Virus record (IMG/VR): IMGVR_UViG_3300044843_000612
Location: 1-36,927 of that record
Source: a virus
DNA: 36,927 bases
Direction: 5' to 3' (one strand)
Shown piece after piece: positions 25,960 to 33,817 of the stretch (its first letter is position 1; the number at the start of each line of letters is the position of its first letter). The notes beneath the pieces are model-generated. The model had not been told where the DNA came from. It did no database searches and saw nothing but the letters and a program-made list of their open reading frames with translations. Both the position numbers and the translations under genes were made by a program.

Positions 25960-26274
25960 TCAGTCCCAACCGTCGGGCGAAATTGTTTCGACCGCTCCAT
26001 CGTTCACCGTCACCTGATCGATGCTGTTGTCATCGGTGTCGGTGATGTATACGGCCGGGGAGTTGACGATAACAAGATCGCCGTCTTCAAGGGCCTTTTC
26101 AAGAGCCTTGAACTGGCGCTGACTGCGCTGATTACCGAGCTTGGCGACGAGATCGCCAGGAACGGTAAACGTGGCGTTGTTAGCCAGTCGCTTGCCGTGC
26201 AGGCCGAGGAAACCGAATACGGCCTCCGCGCCCGACACATTCTTTACTGTGGTGTATAAGCCTGGTACTGCCAT
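25960..26274 (-). CDS. Small structural protein after major capsid gene, unknown role
   Basis: A 104-residue protein with AGGAGCG before ATG 26274. The N-terminal half is beta-rich (VPGLYTTVKNVSGAEAVFGF, then NNATFTVPGDLV); a basic helix (GNQRSQRQFKALEKALEDGD) follows, then a strand (LVIVNSPAVYITD) and an acidic tail. It shares the G/C-ending codon style of the capsid gene, hinting at high expression. It could be a minor capsid or decoration protein. No family is recognised. A terminator follows. Confidence 0.55.
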   Translation of the reverse strand: MAVPGLYTTVKNVSGAEAVFGFLGLHGKRLANNATFTVPGDLVAKLGNQRSQRQFKALEKALEDGDLVIVNSPAVYITDTDDNSIDQVTVNDGAVETISPDGWD

Positions 26275-26291
26275 GTTACGCTCCTAGTTAG

Positions 26292-26681
26292 TTAACCTGC
26301 GTTATGCGCAGCGATTTCGGCCGCGGCACGCAGCTTTAAGACCGCGTCAGCGATCGCCGGCTGCTGCGCCGCAACTTCCGCCGCCTGATTGAACGCCGCA
26401 ACTTTCTCCGAACCGGCCAAGCCGGCAGCGACAAGGGCAGCGTCTAGCTGCTCATTGGCGCTGGCGAGCTTGGAGGTTTGGACGGCCGCAGCTTTCTGCT
26501 GCTCAGCCGTATAGAGCACGTGCAGCTTATGGGCCGCGGCCCACATTTCCCCCGCCTCTTCTTCGGTGCGCGGCACGATGCCGTGCGCCGAGAGCTTCTC
26601 GAAGAAATAGGGAGCCGCAAGTTCCGTTACGAGCGTAGCGAAACCTTGCTCAGCGGCTTGCTTTACCTGATCCATAGCCAT
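26292..26681 (-). CDS. Alanine-rich helical protein after major capsid gene
   Basis: A 129-residue protein, nearly all helix and very rich in Ala and Glu/Gln (KLASANEQLDAALVAAGLAG, NQAAEVAAQQPAIADAVLKL). ATG 26681 follows GGAGC; a second ATG is two codons in. There is no membrane segment. It lies between the capsid gene and another small gene, with G/C-ending codons. Possible roles are an internal head protein or assembly factor; I recognise no family. Confidence 0.5.
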   Translation of the reverse strand: MAMDQVKQAAEQGFATLVTELAAPYFFEKLSAHGIVPRTEEEAGEMWAAAHKLHVLYTAEQQKAAAVQTSKLASANEQLDAALVAAGLAGSEKVAAFNQAAEVAAQQPAIADAVLKLRAAAEIAAHNAG

Positions 26682-26713
26682 GTCATGTGCTCCTAGATGT
26701 TAAGGCTTTGTTA

Positions 26714-27640
26714 TCACTTGAAGTCCACGCGGGCCAGACCGTTCGTGTGACCGAACGAGCCGCCTTGCGTGTTGTAGGCGAAGTACTCAAGCATGTAAGC
26801 CTCACGACGGATGTACATCGTGGTGGGCTCAAGCTCGTAGTTCTTGCCGATGAACTTCGGCGAGGCGAACATGAACAGGCTGTCCGTCGGGATGAGACCA
26901 GTCTTGATGGTCACGATCCAGCGGCAGTTGAGGAAGTTCGTCTCGGCCCAGCCGTTCTTGATGATGTCCTGCGAGAAGTCGCCGCCCATCTCGTCGCGAC
27001 CGAACTTGAGGAGTTCCTTGATCGTGATGTTATTCACGAGGCAAGTCTCAACCTCAAAGTGCGACGAGGTGCGGGGCATAACCTTCAGCGCGTCCACCAG
27101 CGTTTCACGGGTGATACCGCCGTAGATCTCTTCGTACTGCACATAACCAGACGCAACGTTCGCCACACCCGGGGTCGGGAGGACGGCGTTGAACGCCGCG
27201 ATAAACTTGGAGTCTTCTTCGGCGAGCATGTCCTTGATCATGTTGTCCGACAGAACCTGGCGGATGTCCATGACGTAGGTGCGCAGCTCGTCAACGTCCT
27301 TCACAGCGCGAGGCGACACGATCCGGTCAAACATGACGCGGTAGCGCGGGCCACGGATGTAGAAGTTGATCGGAAGTGTCGCAAACGGGAGCGACACAGC
27401 CGCCGGGGAATCGGGCTCCTTGTCCACAACCTTAACGGGCTTGTCAGTGTCAACCTGACGGTCAAGCTCGTCGTTGGTGATGGTCAGCGGCGGCATAATC
27501 CGCCGGTAGAACCCGTCTTCACGCATCTTGGTGCGCGTGAAGTCGTTAACCGCATCAATGGCCTGCTTCTGCATGCCGGGGGTATCAAGCTGTTCAAACA
27601 GCGTCTCGTTGAGCAGCTGTACTTCTTGCTGTGTGGGCAT
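26714..27640 (-). CDS. Major capsid protein (HK97-fold type)
   Basis: A 308-residue protein in the classic place after protease and scaffold genes. It starts with a helical N-arm (QEVQLLNETLFEQLDTPGMQ), then DFTRTKMREDGFYRRIMPP, a beta hinge (PFATLPINFYIRGPRYRVMF), a long spine-like helix (ELRTYVMDIRQVLSDNMIKD) and a C-terminal beta part (LFMFASPKFIGKNYELEPTT), matching the layout of HK97-type capsid subunits found in myoviruses. A separate scaffold explains the lack of a delta domain. A strong GGAGGT lies 7 bases before ATG. Codon use is strikingly G/C-ending (AAG for Lys, TTC for Phe), unlike baseplate genes, as for a very abundant protein. Confidence 0.85.
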   Translation of the reverse strand: MPTQQEVQLLNETLFEQLDTPGMQKQAIDAVNDFTRTKMREDGFYRRIMPPLTITNDELDRQVDTDKPVKVVDKEPDSPAAVSLPFATLPINFYIRGPRYRVMFDRIVSPRAVKDVDELRTYVMDIRQVLSDNMIKDMLAEEDSKFIAAFNAVLPTPGVANVASGYVQYEEIYGGITRETLVDALKVMPRTSSHFEVETCLVNNITIKELLKFGRDEMGGDFSQDIIKNGWAETNFLNCRWIVTIKTGLIPTDSLFMFASPKFIGKNYELEPTTMYIRREAYMLEYFAYNTQGGSFGHTNGLARVDFK

Positions 27641-27647
27641 TTTGGGA

Positions 27648-27653
27648 ACCTCC
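27648..27653 (-). promoter_or_regulatory. Strong ribosome binding site of major capsid gene
   Basis: GGAGGT in the context ACACGGAGGT, 7 bases before ATG 27640. The same ACACGGAGGT decamer precedes the decoration candidate (GGAGGT 28258-28263) and the 140-residue gene (28743-28748), with spacings of 6 and 7 bases, so the head genes share a strong leader. Confidence 0.75.
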
Positions 27654-27678
27654 GTGTTCCTAGTTAGTTAGGGGTAGA

Positions 27679-28251
27679 TCAGTCGATTGTCGCTGCAGTG
27701 CCGGCCGGCAGATACACGCTCCAAAAAGAGAGCGTACTGACGCCGTTGTGGTTCGTGTGCTTACCGCTAGAGACCACGCCCACAACTGCGTTGACATACT
27801 GCACAACGCTGTTGTTAGTTAACACACCGCCAGTGTCGGCGTTGGCCAGCAGGGCGCCGGTCGGAGCAGTGAGCAGATCGCCAGGGGCGTACGTACGGCT
27901 CGAGTCGAATTCAGTCGAATCGATTTCGTAACCGCCCGTGGCGACAACACCTGAAAGCTTGCCAGTCGGCGAAACCGCCTGCTGCACAAACTTGCCAGAC
28001 GCCGTAGTGCCAGGATTTGACACGTCGGCGTCGTCCGAACCGTTTAACAAAAAGATGGCGACGTCAGTAGCACGAACGCCAGGCAGGAATACCTCCTGAC
28101 CGCCGACCACCTCGAGGTGAACTACGCGGCCGCGAGGAACAGAGTAGCCGACGGTACCCAGCTTAGCCGAGTAGTCGAGCGACGCCATGTCGAACCAGCC
28201 CTTTTTGATATCCAGGCCATGTTCGAAGGGAAGATCGGGAGCAACAGCCAT
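27679..28251 (-). CDS. Capsid decoration/head structural protein candidate
   Basis: A 190-residue beta-rich protein directly upstream of the major capsid gene, where decoration (cement) proteins are often encoded. It includes LEVVGGQEVFLPGVRATDVA, a TYAPGDLLTAPTGALLANAD segment and a final strand region (SVYLPAGTAATID). The YxxGDxLxAxTG..L.N pattern is similar to phage proteins of the decoration or capsid-stabilising kind. Expression signals are strong (GGAGGT, G/C-ending codons). There are no Cys residues. The assignment is inferred from position and composition. Confidence 0.6.
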   Translation of the reverse strand: MAVAPDLPFEHGLDIKKGWFDMASLDYSAKLGTVGYSVPRGRVVHLEVVGGQEVFLPGVRATDVAIFLLNGSDDADVSNPGTTASGKFVQQAVSPTGKLSGVVATGGYEIDSTEFDSSRTYAPGDLLTAPTGALLANADTGGVLTNNSVVQYVNAVVGVVSSGKHTNHNGVSTLSFWSVYLPAGTAATID

Positions 28252-28280
28252 TTTAAGACCTCCGTGTCTTACTTGGGTGA

Positions 28281-28297
28281 AAGTGCGTCACGCACTT
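28281..28297 (-). repeat. Perfect 7-bp inverted repeat between head genes
   Basis: AAGTGCG (28281-28287) and CGCACTT (28291-28297) with a 3-base loop, in the 61-base gap before the decoration candidate. On the minus strand it is followed by TTTCACCC, too weak for a confident terminator. It may act as an attenuator or an mRNA-stabilising stem in front of the capsid genes. Confidence 0.4.
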
Positions 28298-28312
28298 AGT
28301 GGAAAAACCTAA

Positions 28313-28735
28313 TCAACTCGTGGGCGGGTTAAGACCAAGGCCGGTGAACAGTTTAATGTCGCTAGCCCTGAGCTTGCCGTCACGAGCTCCCACGTACGAG
28401 CTTGTGACGCTTGTGTTCGGATCGTAACCAGCGGTCTTCTGCACATGCGGCGTGCCGATGCGCGCCAGCTCCGCGCCGTTACGGTGCGAGGCTAGCTTGA
28501 TAACCAGCTCCATAGTACGAACCGGATCTTGAAGAGCAGCCGCAAGCGCTTCCTTCTGATTCGGCTCAATGCGCTCGTTATCGGCGCAGGCCTTCACAGC
28601 TTCCGGAATGAGCTTGGCGAGTTTCTCAACCTGAGTCTCGCGCTCCTTGAGCACCGTAGCAGCTTTGCTCATCGCCGCATCGGAGTAACCGATGTAGTCG
28701 ATGATCTTCTGCACTAAAACGTTGTTATCGGGCAT
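28313..28735 (-). CDS. Small helical head-region protein, unknown function
   Basis: A 140-residue protein between the scaffold-like gene and the decoration candidate. The first 90 residues are helical (AMSKAATVLKERETQVEKLA; EPNQKEALAAALQDPVRTME), the end is Gly/Thr-rich and ends in a short helix (GKLRASDIKLFTGLGLNPPT). Strong leader ACACGGAGGT upstream. It may be an assembly factor or minor head protein. I do not recognise the family. Confidence 0.5.
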   Translation of the reverse strand: MPDNNVLVQKIIDYIGYSDAAMSKAATVLKERETQVEKLAKLIPEAVKACADNERIEPNQKEALAAALQDPVRTMELVIKLASHRNGAELARIGTPHVQKTAGYDPNTSVTSSYVGARDGKLRASDIKLFTGLGLNPPTS

Positions 28736-28754
28736 AGTGGAAACCTCCGTGTAA

Positions 28755-30056
28755 TTAACGACTCAGGAGCTCGCGAACGTAGCTCTTCATAGTGTCACGC
28801 AGCTCGCGCGACCGCTTTGTGCGAGCTTCTTTGATCTGAAAGTTACCGGACTGCTGAAAATTCAGCACGGCGTTTCCGATCATTTTTAACTCATTGGCAG
28901 CCGCCATTTTCGGCGCGGCGCCCATCGGCATCTCGCCGCCCATCGGCATTTCGCCACCGGCTTCGCCAGCCAGCTGCTGCATTAGAACTTCCGGCGGGAT
29001 TCCAAGCTCTTGCAGCGCCATCGCTAGCTCCTGCAGCGCCTCGTCTTCCGAGGGCGGCGCGCTTTCGAGGCCCGGGGCTTCCGCGCCGCCGCCTAGAACC
29101 TCTTCACTAGCAGCCGGCCCGTTTTCGCCAGAACCTACGTCTTCAGGGTTTCCGTGATCTTCGCCCTCGGACGCCTCTTCGATAGGATCAGCCCCGGCGG
29201 ACTTCGCCGTGTAAAAACCGACGAACAGCTCAGCCATCTCGTCGGCCTCGCGAAGCGTGTTAGCGCAAACATCGCGCACACTGGCTTCAGCAGCCTGCTT
29301 GTCTAAACCAATCGCGGCGGCAAGTTCGTAACCAGCGGCAAAAGCTTCGGCGTTGGCTTTCTTGCCATTGCGCAAGCTAGCAAGATCGCTGCCTTCGATT
29401 TTTCCGTCGTGGTCTACGTCCAGTTTGTGCTGGTCGCCTTTTAGTTCGCCGTGCTCGGCCTTATCGTCTTTGTCCTCAGCCGGCTTTTCCTTTTTTTCGC
29501 CAAGAGCAGCGGCGAGCTGCGGCGGCATGCCAGCCGCTTTCTGCTCAACAGCGACCGCACCAAAATTAATGAGGTCAGCAAGAATCTCGTTACCGAGTGT
29601 GCTGCACTGCGCGTGCGCTTGCTTGAACGTAACCGAGCTGTACTTCTCGCCGTCGTTGGCCTTAGCCGGATGCGATGTGCCCGGGTCGTCTTTAGTGCCC
29701 TTGTAATCTTTCTCCGCTGCCGGATCTTCGCCAGTGGCCGCGACGTTGGTGCCGATGTTTGTCTGCACCTGGTCTTGCCGACCTTCTTGCGACATTTCCG
29801 GAGTGTTATCAACAGCAAGCGCGCCCTGCTGCTGCTTGATGTCGGCTTCGTACTCGGCGGCACGTGCGCCAGTCGTCGCTTTCTGCACGTCGTTATCGAC
29901 GTGCGCGCTCGGATGCGAAGAAGCACCCTGATAACCACCCGGATCGGCGGGGACCGGCGCGGCCTGTTTAGCAGCCGCCACCTTCTCCGCATTCTGCGAA
30001 ATCTCTTCAGCCAGCGCGTTCAGTTGCGCGAAAAGCGAACGTTGCATCCGTGCCAT
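28755..30056 (-). CDS. Scaffold-like head assembly protein with EF-hand-type loop
   Basis: A 433-residue, very acidic, Ala/Glu/Lys/Gln-rich protein between the protease and capsid genes, the usual scaffold position. AAAGGAGA precedes ATG 30056. The N-terminal 35 residues are helical; 35-140 are disordered and polar (TSHPAKANDGEKYSS end). A canonical 12-residue EF-hand/dockerin-type loop, DVDHDGKIEGSD, occupies 213-224 and should bind calcium. The region 280-390 is acidic with GGEMPMGGEMPMG repeats, and the last 30 residues are basic and helical (KRSRELRDTMKSYVRELLSR), like the capsid-binding ends of scaffolds. Scaffolds of this kind are removed by the protease. No scaffold signature is absolute, so the call rests on order and composition. 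Confidence 0.6.
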   Translation of the reverse strand: MARMQRSLFAQLNALAEEISQNAEKVAAAKQAAPVPADPGGYQGASSHPSAHVDNDVQKATTGARAAEYEADIKQQQGALAVDNTPEMSQEGRQDQVQTNIGTNVAATGEDPAAEKDYKGTKDDPGTSHPAKANDGEKYSSVTFKQAHAQCSTLGNEILADLINFGAVAVEQKAAGMPPQLAAALGEKKEKPAEDKDDKAEHGELKGDQHKLDVDHDGKIEGSDLASLRNGKKANAEAFAAGYELAAAIGLDKQAAEASVRDVCANTLREADEMAELFVGFYTAKSAGADPIEEASEGEDHGNPEDVGSGENGPAASEEVLGGGAEAPGLESAPPSEDEALQELAMALQELGIPPEVLMQQLAGEAGGEMPMGGEMPMGAAPKMAAANELKMIGNAVLNFQQSGNFQIKEARTKRSRELRDTMKSYVRELLSR

Positions 30057-30097
30057 AATGGTCTCCTTTATACGCCGATCGTAAGTATCAGCGTCGT

Positions 30098-31579
30098 TTA
30101 CTTTATGTAATTCTGCATAACACAGTACGGGGCTGTCAACCCATCAGCGTCATATTTTTTCATGAAGTCCGCGAAAGCAGCAATTTTATACATGGCGTAG
30201 TGATGCGCAAGAGCGGTTACAGCCGGTGTACTTGTTGATGCCGTCTTGGATAACTGATGGAAACTTGTATTATTTGTTGCCGGTAACGGCGCATTGCGTA
30301 ACACGGCTAAGTATGCGCGCTTCTCTACTTCTTTTGGAAGTACGCTGCGCGTAGCGGCGACCTTCTCCGCCCAAATACGCGCGCGAGGTGCGGCCGCATA
30401 AGCAGAATTATACGCGTTTTGCTCTAAACATGAAACAACATCGTGACGTTCGGCTATTTTCGAAAACATACCCGGGAGCGCATCAACGACAGCGTGCGCC
30501 AAATCAGGTCCGGCTGATTTAACAGTTAAAGCAAGGAAGTCGCGCACCGGCAGGATAACACCGGCATCCGACAAAGCACGAAAAACCTCAGCCAGTTTCA
30601 CGTTCTCTATCTCTGCTAGGTTAATCGGCTCCTGTACCGCGGCCGATTGCGCCAAAAGCGTTTTATTCCAAATAGGACCAATTTGGCTCAATTGCTCAGC
30701 CTCGGCGAGCTTTTCGAGCGCCGCAAGCTGCGCACAAACATGCGCCGGCGTGCCTAACTCTACGCCGAGTCCCGACGGCGCGCTTACGCCAAGACGTTCG
30801 GCAAGCTCGGCGCCGGAGATAATTCCAGCAGCTGCAACTTTGTCAAACGCGCCAGAAATATAAGCGATACGGTCGGCCGGGCGGAACACATGTGAGATAT
30901 CAAAAAACCGGGGATTTGGGTTATCGGCGTGAAGAACATGTCCGTCGGAAAGACACCGACCCATGTTGTGCTTTAAACCGCCTGCTTTACAGTGGCCGCC
31001 CTTTTCAATTGAGTCGCAGTACTCGGCGCGGGTTTTTGCTTTGTTGCCGCAGCCGCTACATACGTCAAACGGGATAGTGCAGGCCATGGACACGCCGATA
31101 TCTTCGCCGCGAGCGAGCTTCTCGAGTTCTTTGTCCGCTACCAGGCCGCCATTGCGATCAGCCGCTTCTTTCGTGGCGTTAAGCGCGGCTACGAGCTCAA
31201 TACGCTTCATCGGCTCGTGATACGCGGATGCTTTAACTAGGCCATAGCTCTTGGCCGGATTCTTGTTCAGATGGTCGCGATAGAACCTGGCAAATTTTGT
31301 GAACGTGTCGTGGTATTTTTCACAGCAGGCGCGCTTAAACCCGTCGCCGTTGCGGTTCGGGCCGTAATCCTCTGTGGCGCCAATAGCGATGAGGTGTACA
31401 GGAACTTCGTCTTTTGCGAATTTAATGTTCTGCAGTTTATCCGCAAATTCAGCCCCTGCGCGTTTAATCAAATCGGCTTTATCATTGCCGATGATGCCGC
31501 GGCTAGATACTTTGATGAGCGCCGCGACGGGTTCGCTGAAATCTTGCGATTGTGGCTGAATTACTTTGATCATGCTCAT
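30098..31579 (-). CDS. Prohead (capsid maturation) protease with Cys cluster
   Basis: A 493-residue protein in head genes. The first 250 residues have a prohead protease layout: VPVHLIAIGATEDYGPNRNG, a FARFYRDHLN segment with candidate catalytic His103, a GLVKASAYHEPMKRIELVAA strand region, and GVSMACTIPF with candidate nucleophile Ser164. A FFDISHVFRPADRIAY strand then follows. Between Ser164 and this strand are Cys174, 177, 188 and His196/Cys197 with a CSGCGNKAKTRAEYCDS pattern, a probable zinc site. The C-terminal 240 residues are helical and exceed the normal length (about 200), perhaps a scaffold-like extension. Proteases of this type cleave scaffold and capsid N-arms. The catalytic assignments are motif-based. 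Confidence 0.7.
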   Translation of the reverse strand: MSMIKVIQPQSQDFSEPVAALIKVSSRGIIGNDKADLIKRAGAEFADKLQNIKFAKDEVPVHLIAIGATEDYGPNRNGDGFKRACCEKYHDTFTKFARFYRDHLNKNPAKSYGLVKASAYHEPMKRIELVAALNATKEAADRNGGLVADKELEKLARGEDIGVSMACTIPFDVCSGCGNKAKTRAEYCDSIEKGGHCKAGGLKHNMGRCLSDGHVLHADNPNPRFFDISHVFRPADRIAYISGAFDKVAAAGIISGAELAERLGVSAPSGLGVELGTPAHVCAQLAALEKLAEAEQLSQIGPIWNKTLLAQSAAVQEPINLAEIENVKLAEVFRALSDAGVILPVRDFLALTVKSAGPDLAHAVVDALPGMFSKIAERHDVVSCLEQNAYNSAYAAAPRARIWAEKVAATRSVLPKEVEKRAYLAVLRNAPLPATNNTSFHQLSKTASTSTPAVTALAHHYAMYKIAAFADFMKKYDADGLTAPYCVMQNYIK

Positions 31580-31591
31580 GTGTACGTGTCC

Positions 31592-32470
31592 CTACTTGTC
31601 GGCTTTCCCTTGTAACAAATTATAGAGCGTATTGAGTACATATTCAGTGCCCAAACCGCCGGCTATACCCGCCAAGTTTCCGCCAACCCGGCCAGCTCTG
31701 CCCGCCATTACTCGGCCGCGTGGGCCTTTATGCGCTTTTTGCAGCTGCGTTAAAAAATCACCCGGCAATTGCTGCGGCGGTTTAGTTAGGCTGTTTAACT
31801 GCGCAACCTGTTGTTGAGCAATCGCGGGATCGTTTGCAAATTGGCCGCGTAGTTGTAATTTTTTTACAACAGGGTTTTTCGGATTTGCATCGATTATACT
31901 CTGTAAAATTCTTGCCGGATCTATTGCGCCTTTACCGCCTCTTAACGATTTTATTTTACCCTCAGTAAGCGCGGTTGCCAGCGAGCCTGTGTTGACAGAC
32001 TTGCCGGTAATGCGGTCATACAGCCCAACTGCGCTATCTGCGGCGCGCGTAGCTATGCTTTTACTGCCGAGTGGTAAATTAGCGAAGCCGAGACCGCTGG
32101 CGGCGGCCAATGATTGAAAGGGCAGAGTAACGGTATTAAACGCGCCGGTAAGCGCTTTGTTTATCGTATTACCCGTTCCCGAAGCTGCTCCATCAATTTT
32201 CGGGCTTTGGCTGTTGCCTAAGTAGTGATACGCCGTTTGTAAGCCGCCCGCGCCCAGCCCGCCGGTTAACGCGCCATACGCGGCATTTCGCGCTTTGTTT
32301 TTTTCTTTTTCCGTTCCAAAGTACCCAGCAGCGCCGCCGACACCAGCGCCGGCCAAGGACGCAAGCAAAATTTCAGGTAGACCGGCTTGCTTTACAAGCT
32401 CGCGCGAATCGCCAGTGGCCGCGCACTTGCCGAGTAGCTCTGCAAATTTTTCAGCTGTTTGCTCGTCCAT
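31592..32470 (-). CDS. Glycine-rich protein with possible membrane-active segments, probable virion protein
   Basis: A 292-residue protein with GAGG just before ATG 32470. The N-terminus is helical, then residues about 30-80 are glycine/alanine-rich (ILLASLAGAGVGGAAGYFGT; YGALTGGLGAGGLQTAYHYL), a glycine-zipper pattern able to insert into membranes. A second hydrophobic stretch (TLPFQSLAAASGLGFANLPL) and a C-terminal glycine stretch (GRVGGNLAGIAGGLG) follow. Such proteins are often ejected with DNA (internal virion proteins). The middle is Lys/Pro-rich. It lies between a helical protein and the protease. The function is inferred. Confidence 0.45.
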   Translation of the reverse strand: MDEQTAEKFAELLGKCAATGDSRELVKQAGLPEILLASLAGAGVGGAAGYFGTEKEKNKARNAAYGALTGGLGAGGLQTAYHYLGNSQSPKIDGAASGTGNTINKALTGAFNTVTLPFQSLAAASGLGFANLPLGSKSIATRAADSAVGLYDRITGKSVNTGSLATALTEGKIKSLRGGKGAIDPARILQSIIDANPKNPVVKKLQLRGQFANDPAIAQQQVAQLNSLTKPPQQLPGDFLTQLQKAHKGPRGRVMAGRAGRVGGNLAGIAGGLGTEYVLNTLYNLLQGKADK

Positions 32471-32473
32471 GCC

Positions 32474-33814
32474 TCACCCCAGTAAGTCGCGCTTCCGAAC
32501 CTGAGTATCAACCAGGTTTTTCTGCTGTTCTGCTTTGATTTTTTCAAGCTCTACCAGTTGCTTGAGGTCGAAATCCGCCAGCTGGCCCGCCTCTAACCTT
32601 TTGCGCAACAACGCCTGCACTGTTGCCGACGAGTCCATGAAATTTGGCGCAACTTCAGCAAGCTCATTAAACGCGTTAGTTACGTCTCGCGGATCATGCC
32701 CGGAGATTACAGGATCATTGACGATTAAATCAGCCAGAACACTTTGCGCGCGAATGTTTTTTAGTTTGCGCTCGTGGTCTGGATCGGTAATGTCGGCAAA
32801 TGCTTCGTTGCGCAATTGCTCCGGTTTTTTGATGTAGCTGTTGGCGCCCTCGTACATGGTCTGACCGAGCATTTGCGTCGCCGATACCGGCCCTGTTGGC
32901 AAGGTTGGCGACGCATTAGCTTTTTTTAGTTCAAGCGGTACCTCCAACGGATTGAAGAGAATAGAGCCGGTAATCGGTTCCGGCTTCTCTGCGCTTGCTT
33001 GCTTATTGGCCGGGCTGGCGTCGTTAAACTTGGCTTGGTACTCCTTGTACTCGGCAAGTTTTTCTACGACGGTTTCAATCAGCGCGTACGGTCCGTTATT
33101 GCCAAAATGCGCTTTATTCGTGGCGGCTTGCTTCTTCAGCCAAGGATAAACCTCAGCAAGCTTTGTCAGCACAGCCACGCCCTCGTCGCCTAGTCGCAGG
33201 CCGGCTTGTTTCACCGCATCGCCGAAACGCATGTTGCCGGGCGCGCGAAAATAAGTGGCAAGCTCGTCCATCGCCTCAGCGGCTTTGCTGTAAGCAACTG
33301 TGGCCACTCGCCGCAGCTCTTCTAGGGCGCGCTTTTCTGCCTGTTTCTTACTGTAACCACGCATAGCCTCGGCATGCTCGTCTCGAGGCGGAGCAATCCA
33401 CGTCTTCTCGGGTAAAGCGATTAACGCGGCCGCTGCCTTCTCCATTACCGCTTTACGACGCGATAAAAAGCCAACGGGAGAAACCGCATACTCTGTCGAC
33501 ACAATCGAATTCGTTGCGATTTCAGCAGATGTCTTTACACTCTTCGGGTAAAGCGCGTCCATGATTACGTCGGCGTCTGCTAGGTTGAAGTCGGCAGCTT
33601 TTTCGTGCGCCGAATCTCCGCTTTCGCGCTGTTTCGTCGTGCGGCCGGTGTTATACGCGTGCACCATCAAATTGATATGGCCAGCCGGGATATTTTCATC
33701 GCCGGCCACTTTGATAATAGCGGCGTTTGGCGTTTCGCCGGAATTCACAAGCTCTGCGGCTTTTTCGATCGCCGCGAGAAGCTTGTTTTCGGCTTCTTTG
33801 CTAAGTGGCTGCAT
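32474..33814 (-). CDS. Large helical head-region protein, unknown function
   Basis: A 446-residue, mostly helical, Ala/Lys/Glu-rich protein. Features: an N-terminal helix pair (LSKEAENKLLAAIEKAAELV), a central KKQAEKRALEELRRVATVAY coil and a C-terminal part with VLADLIVNDPVISGHDPRDV then NAFNELAEVAPNF and a final coiled-coil-like stretch (DLKQLVELEKIKAEQQKNLV). The latter block resembles internal head proteins of large phages as far as I recall. GGAG precedes ATG 33814 inside the end of the previous gene. Neither portal nor terminase motifs are present. The function is unknown. Confidence 0.55.
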   Translation of the reverse strand: MQPLSKEAENKLLAAIEKAAELVNSGETPNAAIIKVAGDENIPAGHINLMVHAYNTGRTTKQRESGDSAHEKAADFNLADADVIMDALYPKSVKTSAEIATNSIVSTEYAVSPVGFLSRRKAVMEKAAAALIALPEKTWIAPPRDEHAEAMRGYSKKQAEKRALEELRRVATVAYSKAAEAMDELATYFRAPGNMRFGDAVKQAGLRLGDEGVAVLTKLAEVYPWLKKQAATNKAHFGNNGPYALIETVVEKLAEYKEYQAKFNDASPANKQASAEKPEPITGSILFNPLEVPLELKKANASPTLPTGPVSATQMLGQTMYEGANSYIKKPEQLRNEAFADITDPDHERKLKNIRAQSVLADLIVNDPVISGHDPRDVTNAFNELAEVAPNFMDSSATVQALLRKRLEAGQLADFDLKQLVELEKIKAEQQKNLVDTQVRKRDLLG

Positions 33815-33817
33815 GCT

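Noticed and set aside
26687-27667. Plus-strand frame of 326 residues covering the major capsid gene
   Set aside because: It mirrors the capsid gene and arises from its G/C-ending codons; the product is Arg/His/Val-rich with no sensible fold, and the minus-strand capsid gene has a strong ribosome binding site.
29451-30110. Plus-strand frame of 219 residues
   Set aside because: It is antisense to the scaffold-like gene, Arg-rich and Leu-rich, with no supporting start signal.
32474-33814. Portal protein candidate
   Set aside because: The protein is helical and coil-like with no portal-type stem or wing pattern; a portal is probably outside the window.
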